A DNA stretch of 64,000 bases from contig JAPFBL010000104.1 of NCBI GenBank assembly GCA_026182355.1, positions 2,907,501-2,971,500 of the forward strand, in the 5' to 3' direction. This stretch comes from Hermatobates lingyangjiaoensis. Lineage: Eukaryota > Arthropoda > Insecta > Hemiptera > Hermatobatidae. A model generated the notes under the pieces. It saw only the letters and a program-made list of their open reading frames with translations. It ran no database searches and had not been told where the DNA came from. The number at the start of each line of letters is the position of its first letter. Position 1 is the first letter of the stretch. Positions 35,228-47,200 of this stretch are shown piece by piece. A program made the position numbers and the translations under genes.

Positions 35228-36344
35228 TATAGTACGGGAAAGTATAATTTAGATGTGAAATGCAACTCTAACATCACAATCTTATCCTACAAATAAATAC
35301 CTCCGGACGTAGGTTAGCGTTAATGTACTGCGTTAATTTAGAGGCACAATCTATCAGACGCCGAATGATATAATATTTTAAATGGATGTAATATTTATTA
35401 ATCCACCACGCATAATCTTGTCTCACAAAATACTAAAAAAATAATTAAAAAAAATGGTAGTCTAATAAAATAGTATTGGGAAGTACTGACAACTTGTTAC
35501 ACGTGCGGACACAATTTGAAACGAAAATGTTCCCGCTCTAGCATTGTACTATCAGAAAAAATGATAACGTCCTAGTCAGGTTTGTCTACTTTCTTAACTC
35601 TAAGGATTGTCTGTCTTAACCTAGTCAAATTTAACACTCCCTGACCCCTTAAAATTCTTTATTATTTCCTTCAGAATTAAAATACAGGTATTCTTAAATT
35701 TATTTCGCTTGTTATGTTGACGGATATCAATGAACCAATATTATTATTTTCATTTGGCTTCTTCGTGTACGCCAACGTTACCCAAATAATTTTAACAAGG
35801 ATTAATTAGCTATTTGTTCAAAATAATTGTATCAAACTATTTCTTTATGACCAGCTTGTTGATATATCTTGTTCAAAGCCCTCAGGTTTCCACGGCTAAG
35901 TTTTATTCTCTATTAAAAAACAACTCTAAAAACTGTCGCAGAGGAGAATAGTGTCCTCACGGCACCTTAATATTCCCATTAATATGTACACGAAATATAT
36001 ATTGGAAAATATTAATTATAATTATTCTGAATAGTAATTTATAAATAGTTTTATTTTTTATAAGAATAATGACCTTTGAATATTTAAAAGAATAATAATT
36101 TGTGCACTATGATGCACTATTTGATGCACTATGGGTTCCCCTCAAAAAATTTCAAAAACATTAACTAAAGTACAATTTACTTATCATAAAATTGATTTAT
36201 TTTTCTTTTATTACCCAGACATCTTGCCATATTAAGTGTTCAGTTACAATATCATGTAATAATATATATTAGATATTTATAATATATTAACATAATATAT
36301 ATTATGTAATATACATCATGATATGATTTCTTGACCCAATATTC
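35228..36344. other. Upstream of RNF216 start; no gene recognised
   Basis: Should contain the RNF216 promoter and 5' UTR. I see no TATA box at a convincing distance. GC is slightly higher around 35290-35360 and 35500-35660. The first exon of DHX35 could lie here or further right but was not identified. Confidence 0.4.
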
Positions 36345-36880
36345 GTATATATTTTTTTCTTTGTTGAGGGTTGAGGTCTTATGATTAAAAATACTTCTCT
36401 CACCGACGTTTTGACATATATTTATGTCATCTTCAGGCCTACAATACTTTTTTACAATTAGCACTATTACTACTACAACATTGATACTTGTTTACATTTT
36501 AATTTTTTTTTTACATTAAGGGTAATAGAAAGGTAGTGATCAATAAAACATTGATATATGGATTTTTTTTATTGCTTTGCATTATTTCAACAAATCTAAG
36601 CAATTATTGATCTCTATACTTCTGAAATAATGTAAAAGTAATAAACATAATATCCATATAAAAATGTTAAAATCAATAGTTGTAATACCTGATGTCGATC
36701 ACTACCTCTCTATTACTCTTCATGCAAAAAAATTAAAATGTAAACAATATCCAATATTGTAGTAGTAATAGTGCTAATTATAAAAAAAAAGTATTGTAGA
36801 CCTGAAGATGATATAAATATATGTCAAAACGTCGGTAGTTTCAATTATAAGACCTCAACACTCAACAAAAAAATATATAA
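36345..36880. repeat. Large palindrome with two hammerhead-like cores
   Basis: About 190-base arms (TTTGTTGAGGGTTGAGGTC...AGTAGTGATC and complement) around a roughly 150-base spacer. Each arm carries CTGAAGA, T, a hairpin (GA(C/T)AT-ATGTC), then AAAACGTCGG. The plus core is at 36802-36829, the minus core at about 36434-36408. The expected GAAA reads AAAA in both. Confidence 0.8.
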
Positions 36881-38931
36881 TTATATCATATATGTTATCT
36901 ATTACTAAGATATCAATACATAATGTAATATCTTAGATTACGTATAAGATCCTATATTATACATACAATTACGATACTAATAGTAGATATCGATACCAGA
37001 CGCTCTGACAGGGACCCCACTGTTTTCCATATTAACAAATTAAAACACAATAACACAAATTCAACTTCGTTTAAATTTTTAGGTTGTTATAATTTTAAAC
37101 GATTAGCTTTATAAATATTGTTTTTAATATTTTCTGATATTAATATTGCTCTATGTTCTGAACATATATGTTTAATTAAAATTTCTTCATAAGTTTCAGT
37201 CTCAGCTTGATATTGAAATCATCAACAAAAAAGTGAGAGTGGCCATCAACTCAACTTTTCTATCAGAAAACACAGTATCAAATTCTTTATAAATCATTTG
37301 AGTTTTAGTTTTATTTTAATGTGTCTAACATATAGATGTAATATCAAACTCTCTGGTGAAATATTATCAAACTGGTGGATAATAAATTTAACGATTTTAT
37401 TTGTTTTATTATGGCTATTTCCACATTAGATCTAGAAACTAGAAAAATTTGATTTATTATTATTTGTGGTAAACAGAGGGCATAACCAACGTATCTGTGT
37501 CATGGCTGTCCAGTTTAATATTCATCTAAAAAGATTACAATGTATTTCAGTACATATTACAGTTCTTGTTTAGTATTATTAATGTAAAAGTCTTTAAAAT
37601 CCACTTTTCTATTCTTGAGATAGGTATGTTTGAGTTTGACCTATATATTTATATTCACAACTTTTTCTTTACCCATCTTTCGCCTCTTTGGAAAGCTTGG
37701 GCTCTTCTTATAATAACAAGGTCATCTGAATATCTTTTTGTATTTAAACCTTGATTGTTTGTTGTACTATCCAGAAAGGTAGTCATAATTATTCACCACA
37801 ATAGGGACAGTAGCAAATAATCTTAGGGCAGCCTATAGAGGTCACAATTTCATTTGTGCTAGACAGACAAATATTCTTACTCCTATACTTACTCTAATTA
37901 TTCTTTCGTTAATTGTTGCAAATTATTTATAGTTTTTGGATAAGGACATCTATATATTAGTCATGATTAAACGGATTCAAAGAAGTGTTTTAAAAAGCTC
38001 CTTTAAAATCCAAAAAGCAGAACAGACTGATTCCATAAGGCATAAGTGTTTTCAATTTTATTAACCAAAGTTTTTGGAACTAACTGTATTTACTTTCTCT
38101 TTAGACATTTATGTTATCCCTTACGAAGTTATTTATGTACCAAAAACTTCTCACATTACTATAGATAGAACCTAATAGTTGCCATTTTTAGTGTATATTA
38201 CCCTTTCAATACTTAGGATCAAGGAGTATTGATTTAGTAATCAATACCTAATACTAAAGATTAAGTTTATTAAATCACCCAAAAAGTGACTTAAATCAGT
38301 AGCAGTTTTGTTATGATGAACAAAAAAGTATCTTTTTCATGATTGAGCATTACCCAAAATAATTTAGTTTTTAAACACATTGAGAATTTACATCGGTCAT
38401 TAAGATTTGTTTACATGGTTCATTTCGGAAATACAAATTTAAAAAATAAATCTGCTTACATACAATATTGACTTACCCATCAAAATATATTCAAATATCA
38501 TTTATTATCATAGAAATAGTAATTATTTTTGAGTTGATTCTGATACAACAATTTCTACGTCAATTTAAACAAATCCAAAAAGTACAGAACGTTATCCGTT
38601 CAAAACGATATTGCCTTTTGTGATTACCACAATTGGTTGCATGTTTTTTATGTCTAACTAACGGAAAAGGATTGGTTTTTCTCCTCACAAATTTTCATTT
38701 TTCTATAGTCAATCCTTTACCGTATTTTTTTAAATAATAAAATGTACTAAAATGCTCCTTTTCATCTATGTGATTTTAACAAAAAAGTAATCAGCTCACC
38801 ATCACATAAGGTTCTGTTTTTGGGTATAACTTCAGTATGATCTAAATCAATATTGTAACCTGTATCGTGTCCAAAAGTTTTGAGAGTATGTCTGAAATAG
38901 ACGATTTCTATTTTGCATGAAAACATTAAAA
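36881..38931. other. No gene seen; repeat fragments
   Basis: 37226-37270 resembles a Rep-A edge (GAGTGGCCATCAACTCAAC). 38760-38930 resembles the Rep-A interior (CTGTTTTTGGGTATAAC, ACCTGTATCGTGTCC). No coding exon is supported. Confidence 0.4.
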
Positions 38932-39092
38932 AGGTTGTGGAAAAAGCACTCAAATTCCACAAGTAGGTATAAAAATATCTGGCTAATGAATGGTTCCTAA
39001 TTTGTTAATATATCCGTTCATATATTGATGAATTTCAACTTATGTACTGATCATTTCTAGAATAACCACTCCAAGTCAAACCAGTTGTTTAT
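38932..39092 (+). pseudogene. Duplicated fragment of DHX35 exon 1 end plus intron start
   Basis: About 160 bases almost identical (around four differences) to 41213-41373. It includes the coding end [10 protein letters not shown], the GTAGGT donor and some 130 bases of intron. There is no acceptor or upstream exon sequence before it; on the left it abuts Rep-A-like sequence. It is a recent partial duplication that could act only as a decoy or pseudo-exon. Confidence 0.85.
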
Positions 39093-39542
39093 TTACATGA
39101 TAAACAATGTTTTCATAATTTCAATAATTTTGTTCCTATTATAGGTGATTTGATCCAAATTTGAATTTATTGTAGCTAAAAATAAATTAAACTCATAAAA
39201 TAAATAAAATTTTATCAGCCTTTATCAGAAAATATATATATTAGGGAACCTTAATTATTTAGACCTGTTATAAAAAAAGTGAAAGATTTTTTTAAATAAA
39301 AATGTAATAAAGTAACACGAACTATAGTTTGCTTAATTTAAAAATGACCTAATAAATTAACTATACTGTTGCACGTATTAAATATTTCTTTAAATATTTG
39401 AAATCATTTTGAAACATTGTACTGAATAAGTTGTAATTAACGAGTGGACATTTTTAAACCGTCAGATGTTTGATGGTGCGGGTTTATTATTTGCACTGAA
39501 ATATGGATTCACGGATTATAATTGTAGCTCTATACTTTTCAG

Positions 39543-39800
39543 ATGAGAAAATTAAAATTGTGTGAGCTCTCCCTGGGAGAGAGTATGAATCCGTCGGTCT
39601 TCAGACAAGATGTAAAGTACCCTTCAAAGGTCTCTATCCCAATAAACTTGAAAACAGAAAATTCAGACTCTCTCCCCCCCATTAATAAAATAGGACAAAT
39701 AAATTTAGAAAATGTCAACAGAAATATATATCAACGTAACACTGACGAAGCGAGAAGTAAAGAGTACAATTTCTTAGTGTCGTTTAGACATTTATTTTAA
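39543..39800 (+). other. Unassigned 85-residue open frame with acceptor-like start
   Basis: Frame preceded by TATACTTTTCAG. Its composition is less AT-driven than its neighbours (SLGESMNPSVFRQDVKYP, INLENVNRNIYQRN). I do not recognise it. It is not a known DHX35 N-terminal sequence. It could be an exon of an unrecognised gene or chance. Confidence 0.2.
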
Positions 39801-40378
39801 AGTTACGTATCTATTGAGAATTCAGGGAATACATACTTGGTTTGATTTTATTAACATATATTTTATGAGGTGCAACATTTTTCGAGTTTTGAGTTCTAGA
39901 ATAAGAGTAATAATAATAATTTAGTATTGTTATTTCTCAGTTCTGACTTCATATAATATGAGTAGTATATCTGATTATGTGTAAAAAAAAGATAGAAAGT
40001 TAACCCATAGTTTTATCTTCAGAGGCTTAAAAAATATGGGTAAAATTTATTACTTCTATTCTATTAATATGGGTTGAAAAGTAGCAGGAAAACGATTTTT
40101 TTCTTATATTTTTAAATGAGATTAAAATTTCAGAAATATTCTAATACAGGTGACAAGACATTGTCAGGCGCTATAAAGAAATTTCCAAGAAGTTATACTA
40201 TAATTCATGTTTTACATAATTTGTTTCTTGAAGTTGTCTGTGGAATGTTTACATCAAATTTATCTCACATCAGAAAATCTTTAAGGGACAGAGAAAATGA
40301 TGTAGATATTATTTATTATCTAATTATTACAAATTATCTAGGTTGTTGCAAAGATTTAAATTTAGAGTAAAATTACCT

Positions 40379-40497
40379 AGATTTGCAAAACTGTTCCTTA
40401 TGCAAGAGGAGGTTATATTTACATTATTGTTATGATTGCAATCTGTCTCGTGAAATGGTTTACAAATGCCTTACAAAGGGAAATTCGTTAAACCTGG
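40379..40497 (+). other. Possible Cys-rich exon (CxxC...CxxC)
   Basis: Between ACCTAG and GTAATG one frame reads NCSLCKRRLYLHYCYDC, resembling a zinc-binding knuckle such as that at the N-terminus of Atg14-type proteins. No flanking exon was found to confirm a gene, so the resemblance is only suggestive. Confidence 0.2.
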
Positions 40498-41028
40498 TAA
40501 TGTTTTGTATTTTTTTACATATGTCTTCGCTCTTACAAATAAAAAAAATCTACTCCACCTTTCCCAAATTGTGTTTATAGTAGCGCATCAAGTTCTTTGT
40601 TTGTTATTTGATTGGTTTTTATTGAGCATAAATTCAGAATATATTTCTTCGTTCATGAATTTTTGAATTACTTTTTGTGATAGATGCTTTATTTAAATTT
40701 CGTTTTTATATTATGCTTAATTTATCTGGCTAAAACATTTGATAAACTGGTTATAGCTTAGGAGTTTTTCAGAAATATATAATATTAAATAATTTTTTTG
40801 AAATCCTTCTAGCAATAAAAGCAATATTTGAGACAAAATTAAATTTCTGAAGTAGTTTTATGTAGAAGAAACAGTGTACACGATTTCATTAGGGCACCAA
40901 AATGTAGTTTATTTTGTATGGAGCATATAAATATTAAAAATGGCGTAGTTTTATCTTTTTCGGGTTCACTTATATTTATTTATGCTTAAAAAAAGTTTTA
41001 TGGACTTTTTAAATTTTTATCTTTTTAG

Positions 41029-41243
41029 ATGAGGGAACATGGGAAGATGACAAACCAGAAACTGAATCTACAAGTACTACAACATTCGTTTACAACGCTC
41101 ACTTAGCCCTTGCTTTAGAACAACAAAGAGAACGGCTTCCAATTTTCAAAAATAGAGACCATATCATTTATTTGTTGGAGAAATATCAAACTTTAATATT
41201 AGTGGGAGAAACAGGTTGTGGAAAGAGCACTCAAATTCCACAA
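41029..41243 (+). CDS. DHX35: DHX35 exon A (motif I)
   Basis: Acceptor CTTTTTAG, donor GTAGGT. Encodes [32 protein letters not shown] and [15 protein letters not shown]. Its first two bases complete a codon begun in an unseen upstream exon. Its last 30 bases are duplicated at 38932. Confidence 0.9.
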
Positions 41244-44200
41244 GTAGGTATAAGAATATCTGGCTAATGAATGGTTCCTAATTTGTTAATATATCCATTC
41301 ATATATTGATGAATTTCAACTTATGTACTGATCATTTCTAGAATAACCACTCCAAGTCAAATCAGTTGTTTAATTTCAACCCCTATCAAATTCGATATCA
41401 GTAGGACGAATGAAAGACGTATAAAGTCCTAACATAAATAAATATATTTAGAAATATTCCACGAATTAGTAACATCTGAATTTATAATAATGAATACATA
41501 TAATTTGACCAGAAAATCTATAGGTGTAAAAATTAAAAAAATATGTGATCCCCTGACCAATGTTTTGGGCCCTTTGTGATTGTTGAGCACTACAGAGCCC
41601 AGGTAAGTAAGCAATATTATTATTGAAAGTAACAAGGTCTGTTAATTTCGTAGGTATTCATATTTAGGAAATATATATGAAGAATATTTATTCATATTTA
41701 GTAAGAAATATTAAAAAAAATTGTACTTCTTTTTTAATTAATGGAAAGAGTGAGCTTGTTTTAACCCCACACTTGTGTAAATTTCGGAAATACATTGGAT
41801 AAGGTAACACGCATATCCACTTCCATAACCTATCGGAATCTATGTTTGTGTTTGATGAAGTATGTCTAAGGCGGAAAGCCTTACTTCACGTGAGTGTTTA
41901 TTGAAAATTGCAAGAAAACCTAGGCTCTGTAAACATCTGAGCGTACAAGTCATCGCTTATATAAGAGATTTTCTACCTATTATGTTATCAGATAATGGAA
42001 TAATTTTTAAATGCTTTGTAAATGATTTCCATAGTATTGTTTATACCGTACACAGAGCAACTCAAAACACTAACGTTTCTGCGATTGTGCTTGGTTTTTT
42101 CCACTTAGCAATTCTGTATTCAACTTTATATGACTTAAGCTGGGCTTGAGAAGTGACAGTAGCTGTTTTCTTAAAAGTTTTTTTTGTGATAATTAATTTC
42201 TTGTAATCTTCTCCTAAAAGAGTTTAATGATTTGTGTCCATAATTGGGGTGTATTATTTCTGAATACCTTTTTAACTTGCTTGCTTCATACATTCCGAGC
42301 TATAATATTCATGCATAATAGACAATGTGGTGTACCTCTCGTAATAATTTCTATGTTTAGTTTTTTTTACAGAATTGTTTTGCTCATCTTCCGTTTATTT
42401 TAAAATCACTCATTTAGCGTTCCTTAGTTTGAAGAGCTAGTAAGAATCACAATAGAACACTACAACAACTTAATTGCCAGCCTATGTAAAGAGTATGAAC
42501 ACTATGAATTCATTCTTGTCACTGATAAAACACAATGTTATGTTTCTTGAAATCAAGCCTAAAAAGAAGAGAAGTGTTACATTATTTACTCAAATTTCAA
42601 CAATTAAAATTAACTCCTTTAATTCAGGGAACTTTAATTCTTGACCACCTTTAGAATGATAAATACATAATATTTTTGTATTTTGAATTCTTCCCATATT
42701 CTGGAGTTTCAAAATGGTTTTGCAAGTGTTTCAAAAATATGTGTCACAATAGAAATATATAGGATACCAATAATTGTAATGCCAGTATTATAAAATTGTT
42801 TCTATCTTTTTATTGCTGCATTGCGGCCACAGTTTGGGAAAACACTGTCCTCAGAGGTTTTTTCAAAACGATTTTTTGCCAGAAAACTTTTTTTTGGAAT
42901 ATACTGCTGTGATAAATCTTGTGTACGGTTTTAATGTTAGGTAAATGTTATTTGAATACAACAAATGGAGTTAATCCGTAAAGTTGTGATTTTCGGAATT
43001 GGTTTTAGTTAATCCTTTATAATATACCTAAGGACTGTTAAAGTGATTATTTTAAATTTTAAAACTTGTGCAGATCAAATATTTACTTTGACCCTTTCAT
43101 GAGAAAATTAAGTGAAAAAAAAAACGTTGTTAAATTATTATGTTATTAATATTATTTTAATTCATGTGTTTGTTACTATTAAGTTTTTGTAGTACTTGTA
43201 CGAAGCTGGTTGGTGCAATGAAGGGAAGGTTATTGGAGTTACTGAACCAAGAAGGGTTGCTGCAACCACGCTGGCAGCAAGAGTTGCTGAAGAGAAGAAT
43301 TGTGATCTTGGAACAATTGTTGGTTATGCCATTCGCTTTGACGATTGTACCTCTCAGGAAACTAAAATCAAGGTTAGTTTAGTAAATAGTTATGACGCAG
43401 GAAAAAATGTATGTAGCCATTGAAGGATAATATAAGCCCCTAGTAGTCTGTACTAGTCAGTTAGATTAGTCTATTCGACTCCTTGAAGAAGTTAAAACTT
43501 ATTATGGGATAAATTAATACATTGGCGAAGACATGATACGGGCATTATTTTTAACATTCAGAGTTTAATATTATAAATTTCTGACTAGTTTTATTGATTA
43601 TACATTAAATAATTTAGTTTTATAAAAATTGTTCATAAAGTTCTCTTCACTATGGAAGAATAGAAATCCCTGTTCATTGTTTTACTTTAGGCCAAGGTTT
43701 TCGGGTCCATTTTCGTTACATCGATGGAATATGTCTACTTATGTGTTGGAGCCACATAGGCTGTTTACGCTATAACTTCACTGTTTTCAGTTTGGATGTT
43801 GCATAATATCAAAAATCTTCCACAGATCCTGAACTGATTCATTTCGAGATATGCTTTAATTTTTCTTAATTGATAAATAACAATTCAATTTTGCTGAATA
43901 ATGTTAATGAAAGCAACTAATCAGTTAATGAAAGGAGTAATATCTTTTTGTAAAATATTTTTGTGTTCCAATTCATGCGTTCTTCTAGATTTCTAATGCC
44001 TTACAATTCAGTGCTCACAAAAAACTTTCTAATTTTAGAGTAATGGTTATTTTCACTTTTCTTACTAAGAAAATATATTTCTTAGTCCTTTATGTTATTT
44101 ATAAGTTGCAAGTGTGATTACCTCAATTTTAAAGAAATAAATTTAACATTTCTATTGCTTGCACATTAAAATAGATTAGATTTTATATTTCAAAAGTACT

Positions 44201-47200
44201 TATTGTGTTTAAAAAATGCTTTCCAATGATGGAAGTAGGGAAACATCAATCTCAGTTATTGTTGTTTTGTCTTATCCTCAAACTTTGGGGTACATTTCCT
44301 GAACTCTTGTAATTTTGTCTCCAATGACAGTATTATGTCAAACTTTTTCTCAAGATTACCTCTAACCCAGGGAATAAATATTCCATATTGGCCTTTTGTC
44401 AGTAAGGTGATTGGACTGGAGTCTTGCTATCCAGGCAAAATTTCCTTTGGACTCATGGAGAGTGAAAGACTCTGCATAAAGATAATACTTCTTTGCACAA
44501 AGCAGTCTCTGTGAAGCTTTTTTTTTTTAGTTGGTTAACCTTGTAATTTTGAACCGTAAGAATTTTCCTTTTTCTAAAATAAAATTTCAATTACTTTATA
44601 ACCCATTTACTATCATTCGAACACAAATTTAGAGACGTTCGAACACAACTTTACCCCTATTAAAAAGTTTGAAAATAACTTACTTCAACTTTCCACCAGG
44701 AGAAAATGTAAAACAGAATGCAAGGTGGATGATGATGGGAGTATTTGATGTGCATAGGAAACAAGCATCTTTTCTGGGTCATTATTAATTTAATATTGTC
44801 AAAAAAACTTTCTAATTGTAGTGCAATAACTAATTTTTCACTTTTCTTGATACGAAAAATAGTCCTATGTGTTTAGAATGCTCTAAGTATGAATACATTG
44901 ATTTAAATTGTACCTTATGTCATCCAGTATACGTAATCCAAATCGTAAAGCCATTTTAATTACCTGACAAAGAGCAGCCTAAAATATTATTTCTCATGTG
45001 TTCTTGTTCACAGTACATGACAGAGGGTATTCTAATGAGAGAAATGATGTTGGACCCTTTACTACGAAACTATTCTGTCTTAGTCCTTGATGAAGTTCAC
45101 GAAAGGAACTTGAACACCGATATCATCATGGGTCTTCTAAAAAAAATATTGAAGGTTTAATTTTATTGTATGCATTTTTTATTTTTTTACTATGACTTCT
45201 ATTTCAATATTTAATTATTTCGGGACACTATTTTTGTTGTTGTATAATAAGTAAATTAACACTATGTGATTTTAATAGCAACAACAGATTTTATCCACAA
45301 TTTTATTTATATTTTTGTTAACTAGATTATTATATTTAATCAAAATTTTTCGAGATAAAGCTGAGAAGCTAAAAAGTTCAAGTAGACATACTGAAAGTCT
45401 TTCTTCACTTCAAAAAATCTACGAAGTAACTTAAAAGTTAGATTCTGATGTTTTTAATTCATTTCGTTTAATTTTTTAAGACAATCATACTATACATAGT
45501 ATGACGTGCTTGGATGGATGTGATTATTATTTGCACTCCTTAGTTTAATTATTAAATTTTTAATTAAAATGTAACAATTATTATTTTTAGTTTTTACTTT
45601 TCTAAATCTTCTACTTCAGTAAATGAATCATATTTTAAAGTTAAATAGAAACGATGGATGTATAAGTTCGATTTTATCCTGGATTACTGACTGATTCTTG
45701 ATACATTCTGTATGAATTCAAAATATAAAATGGTCCGTTAGGACAACTTATCTAATATAAAAATAAAAGAACTCGGAGAAACAACGGAAGTCACTTCAGT
45801 AATTCGACCTTTGTCATCAGGAGTTGAACAAGAAGAATAAGAAGATGTGCTCTGTTGGCCTGTCAAACAACAGTTAAACAGCTAAACTTGAACAGTTGCA
45901 GTTTGCCAACCGAGCAGAACTAACTCATCTTCTTCAACTTCTGATGACGACAAAGTCGAAATATTGGAGTCAGTTTGGTTGTTCTTTCTCCATGTTATTT
46001 TCTTTTAATCGTTTGATTTTATATTTATATTTTTGAGAAACTTATATTTATATATAAACTTTGAGAAACACAATTTATATTTTAAATCCAACAGTTGGGT
46101 TTTTGACTCTGACGAAGACAGCTTGTTACGGTTGAAAGATCTTAGTCTTGGTTTCCCATTTCTTATTGTGGTTTGATTATTGATATACTAGCAAACGTAC
46201 CCGTCTTTGACGGAATCAAAAATTCTATTATACTTGGTATTCCAAAATATCAATTATAGTATTATACTAATACTACAATTAGAAGTTATAGAATAGTAGA
46301 AAATACCATTATTAGTACAGTGCTAAACAAATGCCTCTGTATACAAAGATTACATTTTAAGTTAGACATACACAAATCTACAATCAATGTTTCAGCTTTA
46401 TATGACTTATGGTGGCAATATTTTGTGGACAAACCGACAGACAGAAATTATTCTAAGGGTACATGTGGCTACTCTGAAGTATGAAACGTAAAGAAAACTT
46501 GAAATGAGTTAGTTCTAATTAACGTGCTCCCAGTCAAAAGCTAGCACGCAAGCCAATGGGCTACTCTGGTTCCATACCTTACTTTATTACCAGTGTTTAT
46601 ATTACGCAAATATTAAATTAAAAAAAAATATTTTTGTTGTATTTATTTATAAACATTTGCACTACTGTCATCGGCGAGCAAGCAAGCTACTGGCTACCCT
46701 GGCTAGATCCCTTTACTTTATTACCATTTTTTATATTATCCACATTTTAAATTCAAAAAAATATTTGTTTGTTACATTTATTTATAATACATTTGCACTA
46801 CTGTCATCGGCGATCACGCAAGCCACTGGGCTACTCTGGTCCCATACCTTACATTATTACCAGTGTATTTATTAAGCAAATATTAAATTAAAAAAAAGTT
46901 TACAGTTATATATAATACATAGCAATTATACCCGTCTTTGACGGAATTAGAAGTTCCGTCATTTTTGGTATTCCAAAATGTCATTAGAAATTATAGAACA
47001 GTAGAAAATACCATTTTTACTACAGTGTTAAACAAATGCCTCTAAATACACTACATTAGCTGTCTGTCCTTCAGGTTCATGGTAGAAGAAAGAGTTGAAA
47101 CCTCTGACCCTTGAGCAAGTAAACTACATTTGACCATGTGAGAAAAACTTGGTTTCGCTACCTTGTATTCCTGCGTTAGATGAAGTCTCCCTTTGCGACT

